Source: Micromonospora profundi
Lineage (GTDB): Bacteria; Actinomycetota; Actinomycetes; Mycobacteriales; Micromonosporaceae
Assembly: GCF_011927785.1 (NCBI RefSeq)
Contig: NZ_JAATJK010000001.1
Coordinates: 5,241,001-5,305,000, forward strand
DNA length: 64,000 bases
Reading direction: 5' to 3'
The translations under genes and the position numbers were made by a program. This document shows, piece after piece, positions 40,329-48,561 of the stretch (position 1 is the first letter of the stretch; every line of letters begins with the position of its first letter). Under the pieces are notes generated by a model. It searched no databases. It saw only the letters and a program-made list of their open reading frames with translations, and had not been told where the DNA came from.

Positions 40329-41615
40329 GTGAGCACGCCGACCCGGATCTACATCGCCCGCCTCGCCGGAGTGGCCGTTTTCGATCCAAACGGTGACCAG
40401 GTGGGCCGTGTCCGTGACGCGGTGGCCCGGCTGCGGGCGACCGGCCGTCCGCCGGAGGTCGTGGGTCTGGTCGCCGAGATGCCGATGCGCCGGAGGATCT
40501 TCCTGTCCATCAACCGGATCACCTCGATCGACGCGGACGCTGTCGTGCTCGGCTCCGGCACCCTCAACCTGCGGCGCTTCGAGAAGCGCCTGAACGAGCT
40601 GCTTGTGCTCCAGGAACTCCTGGACCGGCGGGTGCAGCTCGAACCCGGCGGCCAGCCCGGCACCGTGGTGGACGTCGCCATGGAGTGCGCTCGCGGCGGC
40701 GAGTGGTCACTCACCCGCGTCGCGGTCCGCGAGCAGACCGGCCGGATCACCCGGCGGGGCCATCTGCACCAGGTCGAGTGGGACCGCGTGCGCGGGCTCA
40801 GCGGCATCGCCGACAACCGGGGTACGGCGAATCTGCTCGCCGTCCTGGAGGACATGCGCCCGGCGGACCTTGCCAACGCCCTCCAGGACCTGCCCGACAC
40901 GCGGCGCAACGAGGTCGCTGCGGCGCTGAACGACGAGCGGCTGGCCGACGTGCTCAGTGAGCTGCCCGAACACGACCAGGTGGAGATCCTCGCCGCGCTG
41001 GACCGGGAGCGGGCCGCTGACGTGTTGGAGGAGATGGACCCGGACGACGCTGCGGACCTGCTCAACGAACTGCCGCCGCCGGAACAGGACGTGCTGCTGG
41101 ACCTCATGGAGCCGGACGAGGCCGACCCGGTGCGGCAGTTGCTCAACTACACCCCCGGCACGGCGGGCAGCGTGATGACGTCCGAGCCGGTCATCCTGCC
41201 GCCGGACGCGACAGTCGCCGAGGCGTTGGCCCGGATCCGGGAGCCGCAGCTCTCCCCCGCCGTCGCCGCGCAGGTCTTCGTGACCCGGGCGCCGCAGAAC
41301 ACCCCGACCGGGCGGTACCTGGGCATGGTGCACTTCCAGGCGTTACTGCGTGAATCGCCTGCCGATCTGCTGGGCAAGGTGGTGGTCAACGACATCGACC
41401 CGCTGCGCCCCACCACGCCGTTGCCAGAGATCACCCGCCGGATGGCCACCTACGATCTGGTCGCCATGCCCGTGATCGACAGGAACAACCGGCTGGTCGG
41501 TGCCGTGACGGTCGACGACGTACTGGACCACTCGTTGCCCCGGGACTGGCGGGACCGGGGTGTCCTCGGTGCCGCGGGCACCACCGACGCGGTGCTGGAC
41601 GGCGCTGATGGCTGA
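40329..41615 (+). CDS. MgtE N-domain/CBS protein without transporter domain
   Basis: A 428-aa soluble protein. A PRC-barrel-like start (AGVAVFDPNGDQVGRVRDAV) is followed by the MgtE intracellular N domain (LPDTRRNEVAAAL, EMDPDDAADLLNELP) and two CBS domains. The five-helix Mg2+ channel of true MgtE is absent. It is therefore a regulator or sensor of Mg2+ or adenine nucleotides, perhaps acting on the DUF1003 membrane protein encoded next. It overlaps that gene by 8 bases. It contains a rare TTA leucine codon at 41343-41345. The same pair precedes mrp in other actinobacteria (Rv1232c-like). Confidence 0.85.
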   Translation: MSTPTRIYIARLAGVAVFDPNGDQVGRVRDAVARLRATGRPPEVVGLVAEMPMRRRIFLSINRITSIDADAVVLGSGTLNLRRFEKRLNELLVLQELLDRRVQLEPGGQPGTVVDVAMECARGGEWSLTRVAVREQTGRITRRGHLHQVEWDRVRGLSGIADNRGTANLLAVLEDMRPADLANALQDLPDTRRNEVAAALNDERLADVLSELPEHDQVEILAALDRERAADVLEEMDPDDAADLLNELPPPEQDVLLDLMEPDEADPVRQLLNYTPGTAGSVMTSEPVILPPDATVAEALARIREPQLSPAVAAQVFVTRAPQNTPTGRYLGMVHFQALLRESPADLLGKVVVNDIDPLRPTTPLPEITRRMATYDLVAMPVIDRNNRLVGAVTVDDVLDHSLPRDWRDRGVLGAAGTTDAVLDGADG

Positions 41616-42258
41616 GCAGCGGCGTACGGAGCGTCTCGACCAGCCGCGCGAGCCCCGGGGAATCAAGCTGCCCCGATTCGACGCGGAGGCGTTCGGCCGC
41701 TGGTCGGAGGGCATCGCCCGGGGCATGGGCACCGCGAACTTCCTGGTCGTCATGACTGTGGTGATCGCCATCTGGTTCGGCTGGAACACTCTCGCCCCGG
41801 CCGAGATGCGTTTCGACCCGTACACCTTCACGTTCCTCACGCTGGTGCTGTCGTTGCAGGCCAGCTACGCGGCGCCGCTGATCCTGCTGGCGCAGAACCG
41901 GCAGGCGGATCGCGACCGGGTGGCGTTGGAGGAGGACCGGCGGCGCGCCACGGCGCAGAAGGCGGACACCGAGTACCTGGCACGGGAGATCGCCGCCCTG
42001 CGGATCGCGTTGGGCGAGGTGGCCACCCGCGACTTCCTCCGCTCCGAACTGACCCGACTGGCCGAGGAGCTGGACGAGGCGGGGCAGCGGCGGCAGCGGC
42101 TGGAGCGCCGCCAGCAGGAGCGGGACAGCCGGCAGGAGAAGCGCACCCAGCGGGCGACCGACGGCGGAGCGCTTGACGAGCCGCGCGACGACCTGGACGG
42201 CGACTTCTCCCGGAGCGCCCGCTCGGACGGCACCGGCCCCCGCGGCCAGGACGGCTGA
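41608..42258 (+). CDS. DUF1003 membrane protein
   Basis: A 216-aa protein with two membrane helices (about 43-62 and 75-93) and the DUF1003 hallmark FTFLTLVLSLQASYAAPLIL. A long charged coiled-coil tail (Arg/Glu/Gln-rich, from about 95) follows in the cytoplasm. It is translated from ATG 41608 inside the end of the MgtE-like gene. The shared operon suggests a joint role in ion handling, not established. Confidence 0.85.
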   Translation: MAEQRRTERLDQPREPRGIKLPRFDAEAFGRWSEGIARGMGTANFLVVMTVVIAIWFGWNTLAPAEMRFDPYTFTFLTLVLSLQASYAAPLILLAQNRQADRDRVALEEDRRRATAQKADTEYLAREIAALRIALGEVATRDFLRSELTRLAEELDEAGQRRQRLERRQQERDSRQEKRTQRATDGGALDEPRDDLDGDFSRSARSDGTGPRGQDG

Positions 42259-42320
42259 TGAGCCGGATCGATTGGCTCACACCGGTCCCGGTCAACGGTC
42301 GGAGCGGATGCCCCGCGACG

Positions 42321-42326
42321 TAGCAT
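42321..42326 (+). promoter_or_regulatory. -10 box of mrp
   Basis: TAGCAT lies 7 bases before ATG 42334. A leaderless start gives mrp its own transcript apart from the preceding pair. Confidence 0.5.
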
Positions 42327-42333
42327 TGCGGGC

Positions 42334-43482
42334 ATGTCAGCACCCGTCAGCACCGTCGAGGACGCGATCCAGGCCGCCCTGGCCACCGTCAACGACCCGG
42401 AGATCCGCCGGCCCATCACCGATCTGGGCATGGTCCGCTCCGCCACGATCGGCGCCGACGGCGTCGTACGGGTCGAGCTGCTGCTCACCGTCGCCGGCTG
42501 CCCGCTCAAGGACAAGCTGCGTACGGACATCACCGCCGCCGTGGCCGCGGTGCCCGGTGTCACCGGCGTGGAGATCGACTTCGGTGTGATGAGCCCCGAG
42601 CAGCGGCAGTCGTTGCAGGCGCAGCTGCGCGGCGGCGGCGCCAGCGAGGAGCCGGTCATCCCGTTCGCCCAGCCGGGCTCCCGCACCCGTGTGTACGCGG
42701 TGGCCAGCGGCAAGGGCGGTGTCGGCAAGTCCAGCGTGACTGTCAACCTGGCGGCGGCGCTCGCCGCCCGTGGGCTCTCCGTCGGCGTGGTCGACGCCGA
42801 CATCTACGGTCACTCGGTGCCCCGGATGCTCGGCGCGGACGGTCGACCGACCCGCGTCGAAGACATGATCATGCCGCCGCAGTCGCACGGCGTGAAGGTG
42901 ATCTCGATCGGCATGTTCACCTCGGGCAACGCGGCTGTGGTGTGGCGTGGCCCGATGCTGCACCGGGCGTTGCAGCAGTTTTTGGCCGACGTCTACTGGG
43001 GCGACCTCGACGTACTCCTGCTCGACCTGCCCCCGGGCACCGGCGACGTGGCCATCTCGCTGGCCCAACTGCTGCCCAACTCGGAGATCCTGCTGGTCAC
43101 CACCCCGCAGACCGCAGCCGCCGAGGTCGCGGAGCGGGCCGGTGCGATCGCCCTGCAGACCCACCAGCGGGTGGTCGGCGTCATCGAGAACATGTCCTGG
43201 CTCGAACTGCCGGACGGCTCCCGCATGGAGATCTTCGGCTCCGGCGGCGGTACGGCCGTCGCCGAGTCGCTGAGCCGGACGATCGGCGCGCAGGTGCCGC
43301 TGCTCGGGCAGATCCCGCTGGACACCCGCGTCCGCGAGGCCGGCGACGCCGGCAACCCGATCGTGCTGGCCGAGCCGGATTCCCCGGCCGCCCAGGCGCT
43401 CGGCACGATCGCCGACCGGCTCGCGCTGCGCCGTGAGTCGCTGCTCGGCAAGCCCCTCGGCCTCAAGCCCGCCGGCCGCTGA
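42334..43482 (+). CDS. mrp: Mrp/NBP35-family iron-sulfur carrier ATPase
   Basis: A 382-aa P-loop ATPase. An N-terminal MIP18/DUF59 domain (about 1-90) is fused to a deviant Walker A domain (SGKGGVGKSSVTVNLA), with VDADIYGHSVPRML and DLPPGTGD further on. Mrp/ApbC proteins hold and deliver Fe-S clusters; the CxxC seen in many homologues is not evident here. The gene is between the MgtE-like pair and tatB/htrA, as in mycobacteria. Confidence 0.92.
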   Translation: MSAPVSTVEDAIQAALATVNDPEIRRPITDLGMVRSATIGADGVVRVELLLTVAGCPLKDKLRTDITAAVAAVPGVTGVEIDFGVMSPEQRQSLQAQLRGGGASEEPVIPFAQPGSRTRVYAVASGKGGVGKSSVTVNLAAALAARGLSVGVVDADIYGHSVPRMLGADGRPTRVEDMIMPPQSHGVKVISIGMFTSGNAAVVWRGPMLHRALQQFLADVYWGDLDVLLLDLPPGTGDVAISLAQLLPNSEILLVTTPQTAAAEVAERAGAIALQTHQRVVGVIENMSWLELPDGSRMEIFGSGGGTAVAESLSRTIGAQVPLLGQIPLDTRVREAGDAGNPIVLAEPDSPAAQALGTIADRLALRRESLLGKPLGLKPAGR

Positions 43483-43538
43483 GCGGTCGAACCGGCAGCC
43501 CGGCGGGGGTTGAGCTGGCCCTGACACGCACAGCCCGT

Positions 43539-43618
43539 GCTGCCCTTTGGAGCTGATGTCGCACGGATCTCCCGGCCCCGGCCGGGAGGACGTCGGCGAT
43601 CCAGCTCCGAAGGGCAGC
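43539..43618. repeat. 80-bp long imperfect palindrome after mrp
   Basis: Outer arms GCTGCCCTTTGGAGCTG (43539-43555) and CAGCTCCGAAGGGCAGC (43602-43618) match at 16 of 17 positions. The centre CTCCCGGCC/GGCCGGGAG is also perfectly paired. It lies in the 302-bp spacer between mrp and tatB, which holds no gene. It may be a dispersed repeat or a strong terminator. Confidence 0.8.
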
Positions 43619-43784
43619 CGAGCGGTGTGATCCGGGGTCACCGAGCTGAGCGAGGCCAGGGGCCGGGGCTACAGGCAAGGGCCCAAGGGATGGAGCCTGA
43701 GCCTGAGCGAGGCTGACACAGGCCCGAGTGCCGCCGCACGGTCCGAGCGCTAGCGCTACGCCTGATCGCTGCCCGCAGGGCGGA

Positions 43785-44210
43785 TCAGGTGGCGTCGTCG
43801 TAGCTGGCCCGCGGGGCCGGTGCCGGTGAGGCGCTGGTGGCGGTGCTGGTCGGCCGGGAGCCGTTCGACCGGAGGTCCGCGGCGTTGGCCACGTCCTTCA
43901 GCTCGTTGTGCACGCCGTTGACGTCGGCGCGCAGATCGTCGTAGACGCCCTGCAACGGCTTGCGGATCGCCGCCTCGTCCTCCTCGCTGAGGAGGTGCTT
44001 GCGGATGAAGGCCTTCGGGTGCAGATCCTCGAGCTGGATGTCGGTGCCCAACTCCCTGCTGAGGTCGCCCGTGGCGTTGCGGGCCATGTTGCGCAGATTA
44101 CGGACCATCCGCAGACCATCGTTGATCACGTTGGGCAACCGGTCCCCGAAGATCAACAGCGCCAGGAGCAGCAGCGCACCGATCTCCCACCAGTTCAGGT
44201 TGTCTAACAT
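43785..44210 (-). CDS. tatB: TatB-type twin-arginine translocase subunit
   Basis: A 141-aa protein with one N-terminal membrane helix (about 8-20), the FGDRLP hinge (a Pro near residue 27) and an amphipathic helix, then a charged and disordered tail. This is the TatB/TatA architecture, and the tail length favours TatB. It lies downstream of htrA on the same strand, as in mycobacteria. The tail ends in Ser/Thr/Pro/Ala. Confidence 0.88.
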   Translation of the reverse strand: MLDNLNWWEIGALLLLALLIFGDRLPNVINDGLRMVRNLRNMARNATGDLSRELGTDIQLEDLHPKAFIRKHLLSEEDEAAIRKPLQGVYDDLRADVNGVHNELKDVANAADLRSNGSRPTSTATSASPAPAPRASYDDAT

Positions 44211-44286
44211 TCCGCAGGCCCCCTCTCGCCGTCAGCAGCAAGACTACGCACGTGAACCGGCTTTCGGGCAGGGGGTGACCCGCAGT

Positions 44287-45693
44287 TCACTTGGCGTCCG
44301 CCGCGAGGGTGACCGACGTGTTCTGCCGGTCGGCACCTCGCCGGAACTCGACAGTCACCACCGAGCCGGGTGCGAACTTGCGAACCAGGGCGATCAGGTC
44401 CGTCGGTTCGGTCATCGGTCGGCCGTTGAGCTTCATGATCACGTCGCCGGCCTTCAGCCCGGCATCAGCCGCTGGGCCGGAAGGTTCCACGGCGGCCAGG
44501 CGTACGCCCCCGCCGGCTCCCGCGCCCGGGCCACCGACCTGGGCGCCGATCACCGTACGCCGGGCCTTACCGGTGCCGATGATGTCCTGGGTCACCCGCT
44601 TGGCCTGGTTGATCGGGATGGCGAAGGCGAGCCCGATGTTGCCGGCCTCCTGCCCCTCGGCGACCAGCGACTTGATCGTGGAGTTGACCCCGACCACCCG
44701 CCCGGCGCCGTCGACAAGCGGCCCGCCGGAGTTGCCGTGGTTGACAGCGGCGTCGGTCTGGATGGCCGCGTAGTAGCGCACCGGGCCGCCCGGCTCTCCA
44801 GCCTGCATCGTCCGGTCCAGGGCGCTCACGATGCCTGCGGTGACCGTGTTGGCCAGCGAGAGCGGTGAGCCGATGGCGAGCACCGGGTCACCGACGGCCA
44901 GCCCCTCGGAGTCGCCGAACTCCACAGGCCGTAGCCCGGTCCGGTTGACCTTGATCACCGCGATGTCCGACTCCGGGTCCTGACCGATGACAGTCGCCGG
45001 AGCGGTCGAGCCGTCGTTGAAGACCACCGAGGCTTTGCCGCTGCCGCCGGCCACCACGTGATCGTTGGTGATCACGTGCCCGTCGGCGCTGGCGATGAAG
45101 CCCGAGCCCTCGCTGGTCCCGCCGAGGCTGCTCACCCGCACGGTGACCACGCTGGGCAGGACCCGGCCGGCGACCCCGGCCAGTGACTCCGGCTTGCGCT
45201 GGGCAAGCGCTGGCGGATCCACCGGCTCGGCGCCGAGCACCGTGCCGCCGCCGGCACCGCCGCGAACCGCGAACGCGTAGCCCAGGGCGCCACCCAGGGT
45301 TCCGGCCAGCAGCGCGGTGATCACCGGGATGAGCAGCAGGTGGCGCAGCGACGGCCGGCCGGGCGCGTCCGGGTCGATGACCGGCTCGGGCTCGGTGCCG
45401 GCGGCGACCACTCCGGGCACCACCACGGCAGCCGGTGCCGCCGGGTCGCGCCACGGGTCGCCGAGGGCGTCGGACCACCAGGGCGAGGCGCCGGTCGCGC
45501 CGGCGCCGCCCGCGGGCGGCGCCGGCCCGGCGTACGGCACACCGGGCCGTGAGGCTCCTGGCGGTGGCCCTGCCGGAGGCGTGTAGCCGCTCCCCGGCCT
45601 GGCCGGCGGCCCCGCCGACGGGACTCCTGCCCCGGGCGGTCGCGCCGGAGCCGGAGTTTCACCGCCCCGGCGCCAATCCCAGCCGTCGGTCAC
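44287..45693 (-). CDS. htrA: HtrA/DegP-type S1C serine protease
   Basis: A 468-aa membrane-anchored protease. A Pro/Gly/Ala-rich cytoplasmic N-terminus (about 1-120) precedes one membrane helix (about 130-155), a trypsin-like domain with His (ITNDHVV), Asp (SDIAVIK) and Ser (HGNSGGPL), and one PDZ domain at the C-terminus. It degrades or controls misfolded envelope proteins. GGGAGG lies 7 bases before GTG 45693, a better start than GTG 45768. In other actinobacteria this gene follows sigE and rseA; here they are missing. Confidence 0.92.
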   Translation of the reverse strand: MTDGWDWRRGGETPAPARPPGAGVPSAGPPARPGSGYTPPAGPPPGASRPGVPYAGPAPPAGGAGATGASPWWSDALGDPWRDPAAPAAVVVPGVVAAGTEPEPVIDPDAPGRPSLRHLLLIPVITALLAGTLGGALGYAFAVRGGAGGGTVLGAEPVDPPALAQRKPESLAGVAGRVLPSVVTVRVSSLGGTSEGSGFIASADGHVITNDHVVAGGSGKASVVFNDGSTAPATVIGQDPESDIAVIKVNRTGLRPVEFGDSEGLAVGDPVLAIGSPLSLANTVTAGIVSALDRTMQAGEPGGPVRYYAAIQTDAAVNHGNSGGPLVDGAGRVVGVNSTIKSLVAEGQEAGNIGLAFAIPINQAKRVTQDIIGTGKARRTVIGAQVGGPGAGAGGGVRLAAVEPSGPAADAGLKAGDVIMKLNGRPMTEPTDLIALVRKFAPGSVVTVEFRRGADRQNTSVTLAADAK

Positions 45694-45926
45694 GTCGGTG
45701 CCTCCCAGTCCGTCCCCGGATCCCGTGGCGGCGGCGCCCGGCCACGGCTCGGCGCGGTCGAGGCTCACGGAATACCGCTTCCAGGATTGCACGGATGCGC
45801 GCGGTGCAGTCAGCGGTTGCCGCCGGTGATCGAAAGGGACGGAGGCGCGGCTGCGCCTCTCGGCGGTCGCCTCTACGCTCACAGTGCCAACCCGCCCCCG
45901 CACCACGCACCGCCCGGAGGTGCCCC

Positions 45927-46577
45927 ATCGCCACGGTCGCCGGTTCCGGCAGTTCGACGGCCCAGGCTCAGCAGTTCGCCGAGTCGTACGTGACCGAGGA
46001 TCTCGTCCTGCGTACCGCCCGCAGCCTGGCTCACGAGGTGGGCCTCGAGGCGGTCACGCCCGGCGCGGGCGCGGCGCTGCGGCTGCTGGCTGCGGCCGGC
46101 AACGCCCGCGCGGTGGTGGAGATCGGCACCGGCACCGGGGTGAGTGGTGTCTGGCTGCTGCGCGGCATGCGTGCCGACGGTGTGCTCACCACCATCGACC
46201 TGGAGGTGGAGCACCAGCGGATCGCCCGCCGGATCTTCACCGAGGCGGGCTTCGCCGCGGGCCGTACCCGAATCATCACGGGTCGCGCGCTGGACGTCCT
46301 GCCCCGGCTCGCCGACGGGGCGTACGACCTCGTCTTCGTGGACGCCGAGGCGACCGGATTCCACGCCTGTGTCGAGGCAGCGCTGCGGCTGCTGCGTCCC
46401 GGGGGCGTACTGGCACTCAACGGCATGCTGGCCGGCGGCCGGATCGCCGACCCGGCCGCCCGGGACGCGGAGACGGTGACGGTCCGCGAGACGATCAAGG
46501 CGGTCCGGGAGTCGGAGCACTGGATCCCCGCGCTGCTCCCGGTCGGGCACGGGGTGCTCGCCGCCGTGAAGTGCTGA
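45927..46577 (+). CDS. O-methyltransferase (Rv1220c-like), putative AUC start
   Basis: A 216-aa SAM-dependent methyltransferase of the O-methyltransferase/caffeoyl-CoA type: VVEIGTGTGVSGVWLLRGM is motif I, followed by TTIDLEVEH and the VFVDAEA metal/substrate motif. GGAGG (45916-45920) is six bases before an in-frame ATC at 45927, where the conserved part begins. ATG, GTG or TTG in frame is absent near this ribosome site; the nearest upstream GTG is 45810. AUC initiation or a base error (ATG to ATC) is therefore likely. It is divergent from htrA. Confidence 0.88.
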   Translation: MATVAGSGSSTAQAQQFAESYVTEDLVLRTARSLAHEVGLEAVTPGAGAALRLLAAAGNARAVVEIGTGTGVSGVWLLRGMRADGVLTTIDLEVEHQRIARRIFTEAGFAAGRTRIITGRALDVLPRLADGAYDLVFVDAEATGFHACVEAALRLLRPGGVLALNGMLAGGRIADPAARDAETVTVRETIKAVRESEHWIPALLPVGHGVLAAVKC

Positions 46578-46584
46578 CCCGCGG

Positions 46585-48060
46585 TCAGTCGATGCTGGCC
46601 AGCCAGCGCAGCAGCGAGCGTACGCCCCAGCCGGTCGCCCCCCGGGTGAGTTCCGCGTGGTCGCCGTCGGCCCAGGACGGTGCCGACATGTCCAGGTGCA
46701 GCCAGCGGTCCCGCATCTCGCCTGCGAACTCCCGCAGGTAGAGCGCGGCGAGCACCGATCCGGCGCCCTGGGTGGGCGCGCTGTAGAGGTCCGCGATCTC
46801 GCTGCCCAGGTACTCGACGTAGTCGTTGTTCAGCGGCATCCGCCAGGCCGCCTCGCCGGCGGCCTCGACCGCGGCGAGGACATCGGCGGCCAGGGCGTCG
46901 TTCTCGCTGTACAGGGCGGCGGTGCGCTTGCCCAGCGCGACGGCGTTGGCACCGGTGAGGGTGGCCAGGTCGATCAGCAGGTCGGGCTTGAGCTGCCGCA
47001 CCGCGTACGCCAGCGCGTCGGCGAGGACCAGGCGGCCCTCGGCGTCGGAGTTGGTCGTCTCGCTTGTCGTGCCGCCGTAGTGCCGGATGACGTCGCCCGG
47101 GCGGAACGCGGAGCCGCTGAGCATGTTCTCGGCGAGCGGGGTCAGCGTGGTGACCCGGACCGGAAGACGCAGCGCCGCAGCGCCGAGGGTGGCCGCGACG
47201 ACGGCGGCAGCGCCGGCCATGTCCTTGCGCATCAGTTTCATCGCCGGAACCGGCTTGATCGAGATGCCGCCGGTGTCGAACGTGATGCCCTTGCCGATCA
47301 ACACCACGTGGGTACGCGCGTCGGCCGGGTGCCAGTCCAACTCGAGCAGTCGCGGAGCGCTGGCCGAGCCGCCGCCCACTGCGAGGATCCCGCCGAAGCC
47401 CTCGGCTGCCAGCTCGTCCGGGCCACGGACCCGGAGGCGAAGGTCGGGCAGATCAGCTGTGGCGGAGATCACTTGGTCGGCGAACCACTGCGGGGTCTTC
47501 TGCGACGAGGGGGTGTTGGTGAGGTCGCGGGCGAGGCGCGTCATGGCGGCGGTGGTCCGGGCCGTGGCGACGGTGGCCTCGTGGGCGGTCGGGTCGGCGA
47601 CCAGCAGGTCGACAGAGCTGAGCGCGGGCGCGTTGTCGGTCTGGGCGAGCCGGAACCGGTACGAGGCGAGCAGCAGGCCCTCGGTCAGCCCGCGAACCGC
47701 TTCGGGGCCACTGTCGGTCGGCAGCGCGATAGTGATGTGTGTCTCATCTGAGGCGGACCGGGCCAGTGCCGCACCCGCGGACCGCCACGCCGACTCGCTG
47801 CCGTCACCGATTCCGAGCAGGAACAGTCGGCCAGGGCTGCGACCCGGACGCAACTGGGTGCGGATCTCGCCGGCCCGGCCACTGAGCCGGGCGGCCGGCA
47901 CCAGCGCGGCGGCCTCCTCGGCGGTGCCGTCCGGAGGCGCCACGGCGGTGGGCGCCGGTGTCGCCGAGGCATCGCCGCCCGGTGCCTCATCGGAGGGGCG
48001 GACGGGCAGGACGAGGACGTCGAGCCGGTCGGGCTCGGCGATCGGGCAGATGTCGAGCAC
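46585..48060 (-). CDS. pepA: Leucyl aminopeptidase (M17 cytosol aminopeptidase)
   Basis: A 491-aa M17 metallopeptidase removing N-terminal residues from peptides. The catalytic C-terminal half has KGITFDTGGIS (Lys and Asp metal ligands), NSDAEGRL (metal ligand and Arg), and LATLTGA. The N-terminal half is less conserved and carries a Pro/Ala/Thr insertion (about 25-50). GTG 48060 is preceded by GGAGG at 11 bases. It lies convergent with the O-methyltransferase (7-base gap). Confidence 0.92.
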   Translation of the reverse strand: MLDICPIAEPDRLDVLVLPVRPSDEAPGGDASATPAPTAVAPPDGTAEEAAALVPAARLSGRAGEIRTQLRPGRSPGRLFLLGIGDGSESAWRSAGAALARSASDETHITIALPTDSGPEAVRGLTEGLLLASYRFRLAQTDNAPALSSVDLLVADPTAHEATVATARTTAAMTRLARDLTNTPSSQKTPQWFADQVISATADLPDLRLRVRGPDELAAEGFGGILAVGGGSASAPRLLELDWHPADARTHVVLIGKGITFDTGGISIKPVPAMKLMRKDMAGAAAVVAATLGAAALRLPVRVTTLTPLAENMLSGSAFRPGDVIRHYGGTTSETTNSDAEGRLVLADALAYAVRQLKPDLLIDLATLTGANAVALGKRTAALYSENDALAADVLAAVEAAGEAAWRMPLNNDYVEYLGSEIADLYSAPTQGAGSVLAALYLREFAGEMRDRWLHLDMSAPSWADGDHAELTRGATGWGVRSLLRWLASID

Positions 48061-48124
48061 GCGGAACCGTACCTCCAGGAAGTGTCGTGGAGCGGGAGCC
48101 GGGCCCGCCGATCGCACGGATGAA

Positions 48125-48161
48125 GACCCTGAGCCACCGGCACTGCCGGTGGCTCAGGGTC
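48125..48161. terminator. Near-perfect 18-bp hairpin
   Basis: 48125-48142 is fully complementary to 48144-48161, so the tip must open to make a loop. It lies 45 bases downstream of the DUF3117 gene and before pepA, both on the minus strand, so it probably terminates the DUF3117 transcript. Confidence 0.7.
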
Positions 48162-48205
48162 AGGGAACGGTCCGGACGACGTACGCCGCCCGGGTCGCTC
48201 CTCAC

Positions 48206-48373
48206 TCAGCCGGCGGCTGCCTTCAGCGCGTCACCGAGCGCGTTGGCCTCGTCGGGAGTCATCTCGACAACGAGCCGGCCACCGCCTTCCAGCGGGACCC
48301 GCATGACGATGCCCCGGCCCTCCTTGGTGACTTCCAGCGGACCGTCGCCCGTCCGCGGCTTCATCGCCGCCAT
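48206..48373 (-). CDS. DUF3117 small protein
   Basis: A 55-aa conserved actinobacterial protein (Rv1211-like) starting MAAMKPRTGDGPLEVTKEG and ending LGDALKAAAG. It is highly conserved but of unknown function; composition suggests a small beta-rich fold with one helix. GGGGAG lies 5 bases before ATG 48373, so this start is firm. Flanked by genes of the Rv1207-Rv1224 neighbourhood. Confidence 0.9.
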   Translation of the reverse strand: MAAMKPRTGDGPLEVTKEGRGIVMRVPLEGGGRLVVEMTPDEANALGDALKAAAG

Positions 48374-48561
48374 GTTGTCTCCCCTCAGACCTACACCAGG
48401 GTCGGTGGGTTGCCCCACAGCCACTTCTCACGCCACCCGCAACCGTCGCGGGGGTGTCGACCAACGATTTTCCCTGATGAACACCGCCGGACCCAAACCG
48501 GAGCAGCATTGATGTAACAGCATCTAGCTTATCTTGAGAAGGCCTGTCACAATGTGCGGTC

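Noticed and set aside
45694..45906. N-terminal extension of HtrA up to 45906 or 45768
   Set aside because: GTG 45693 has a near-ideal GGGAGG site seven bases upstream and the extension lacks family features.
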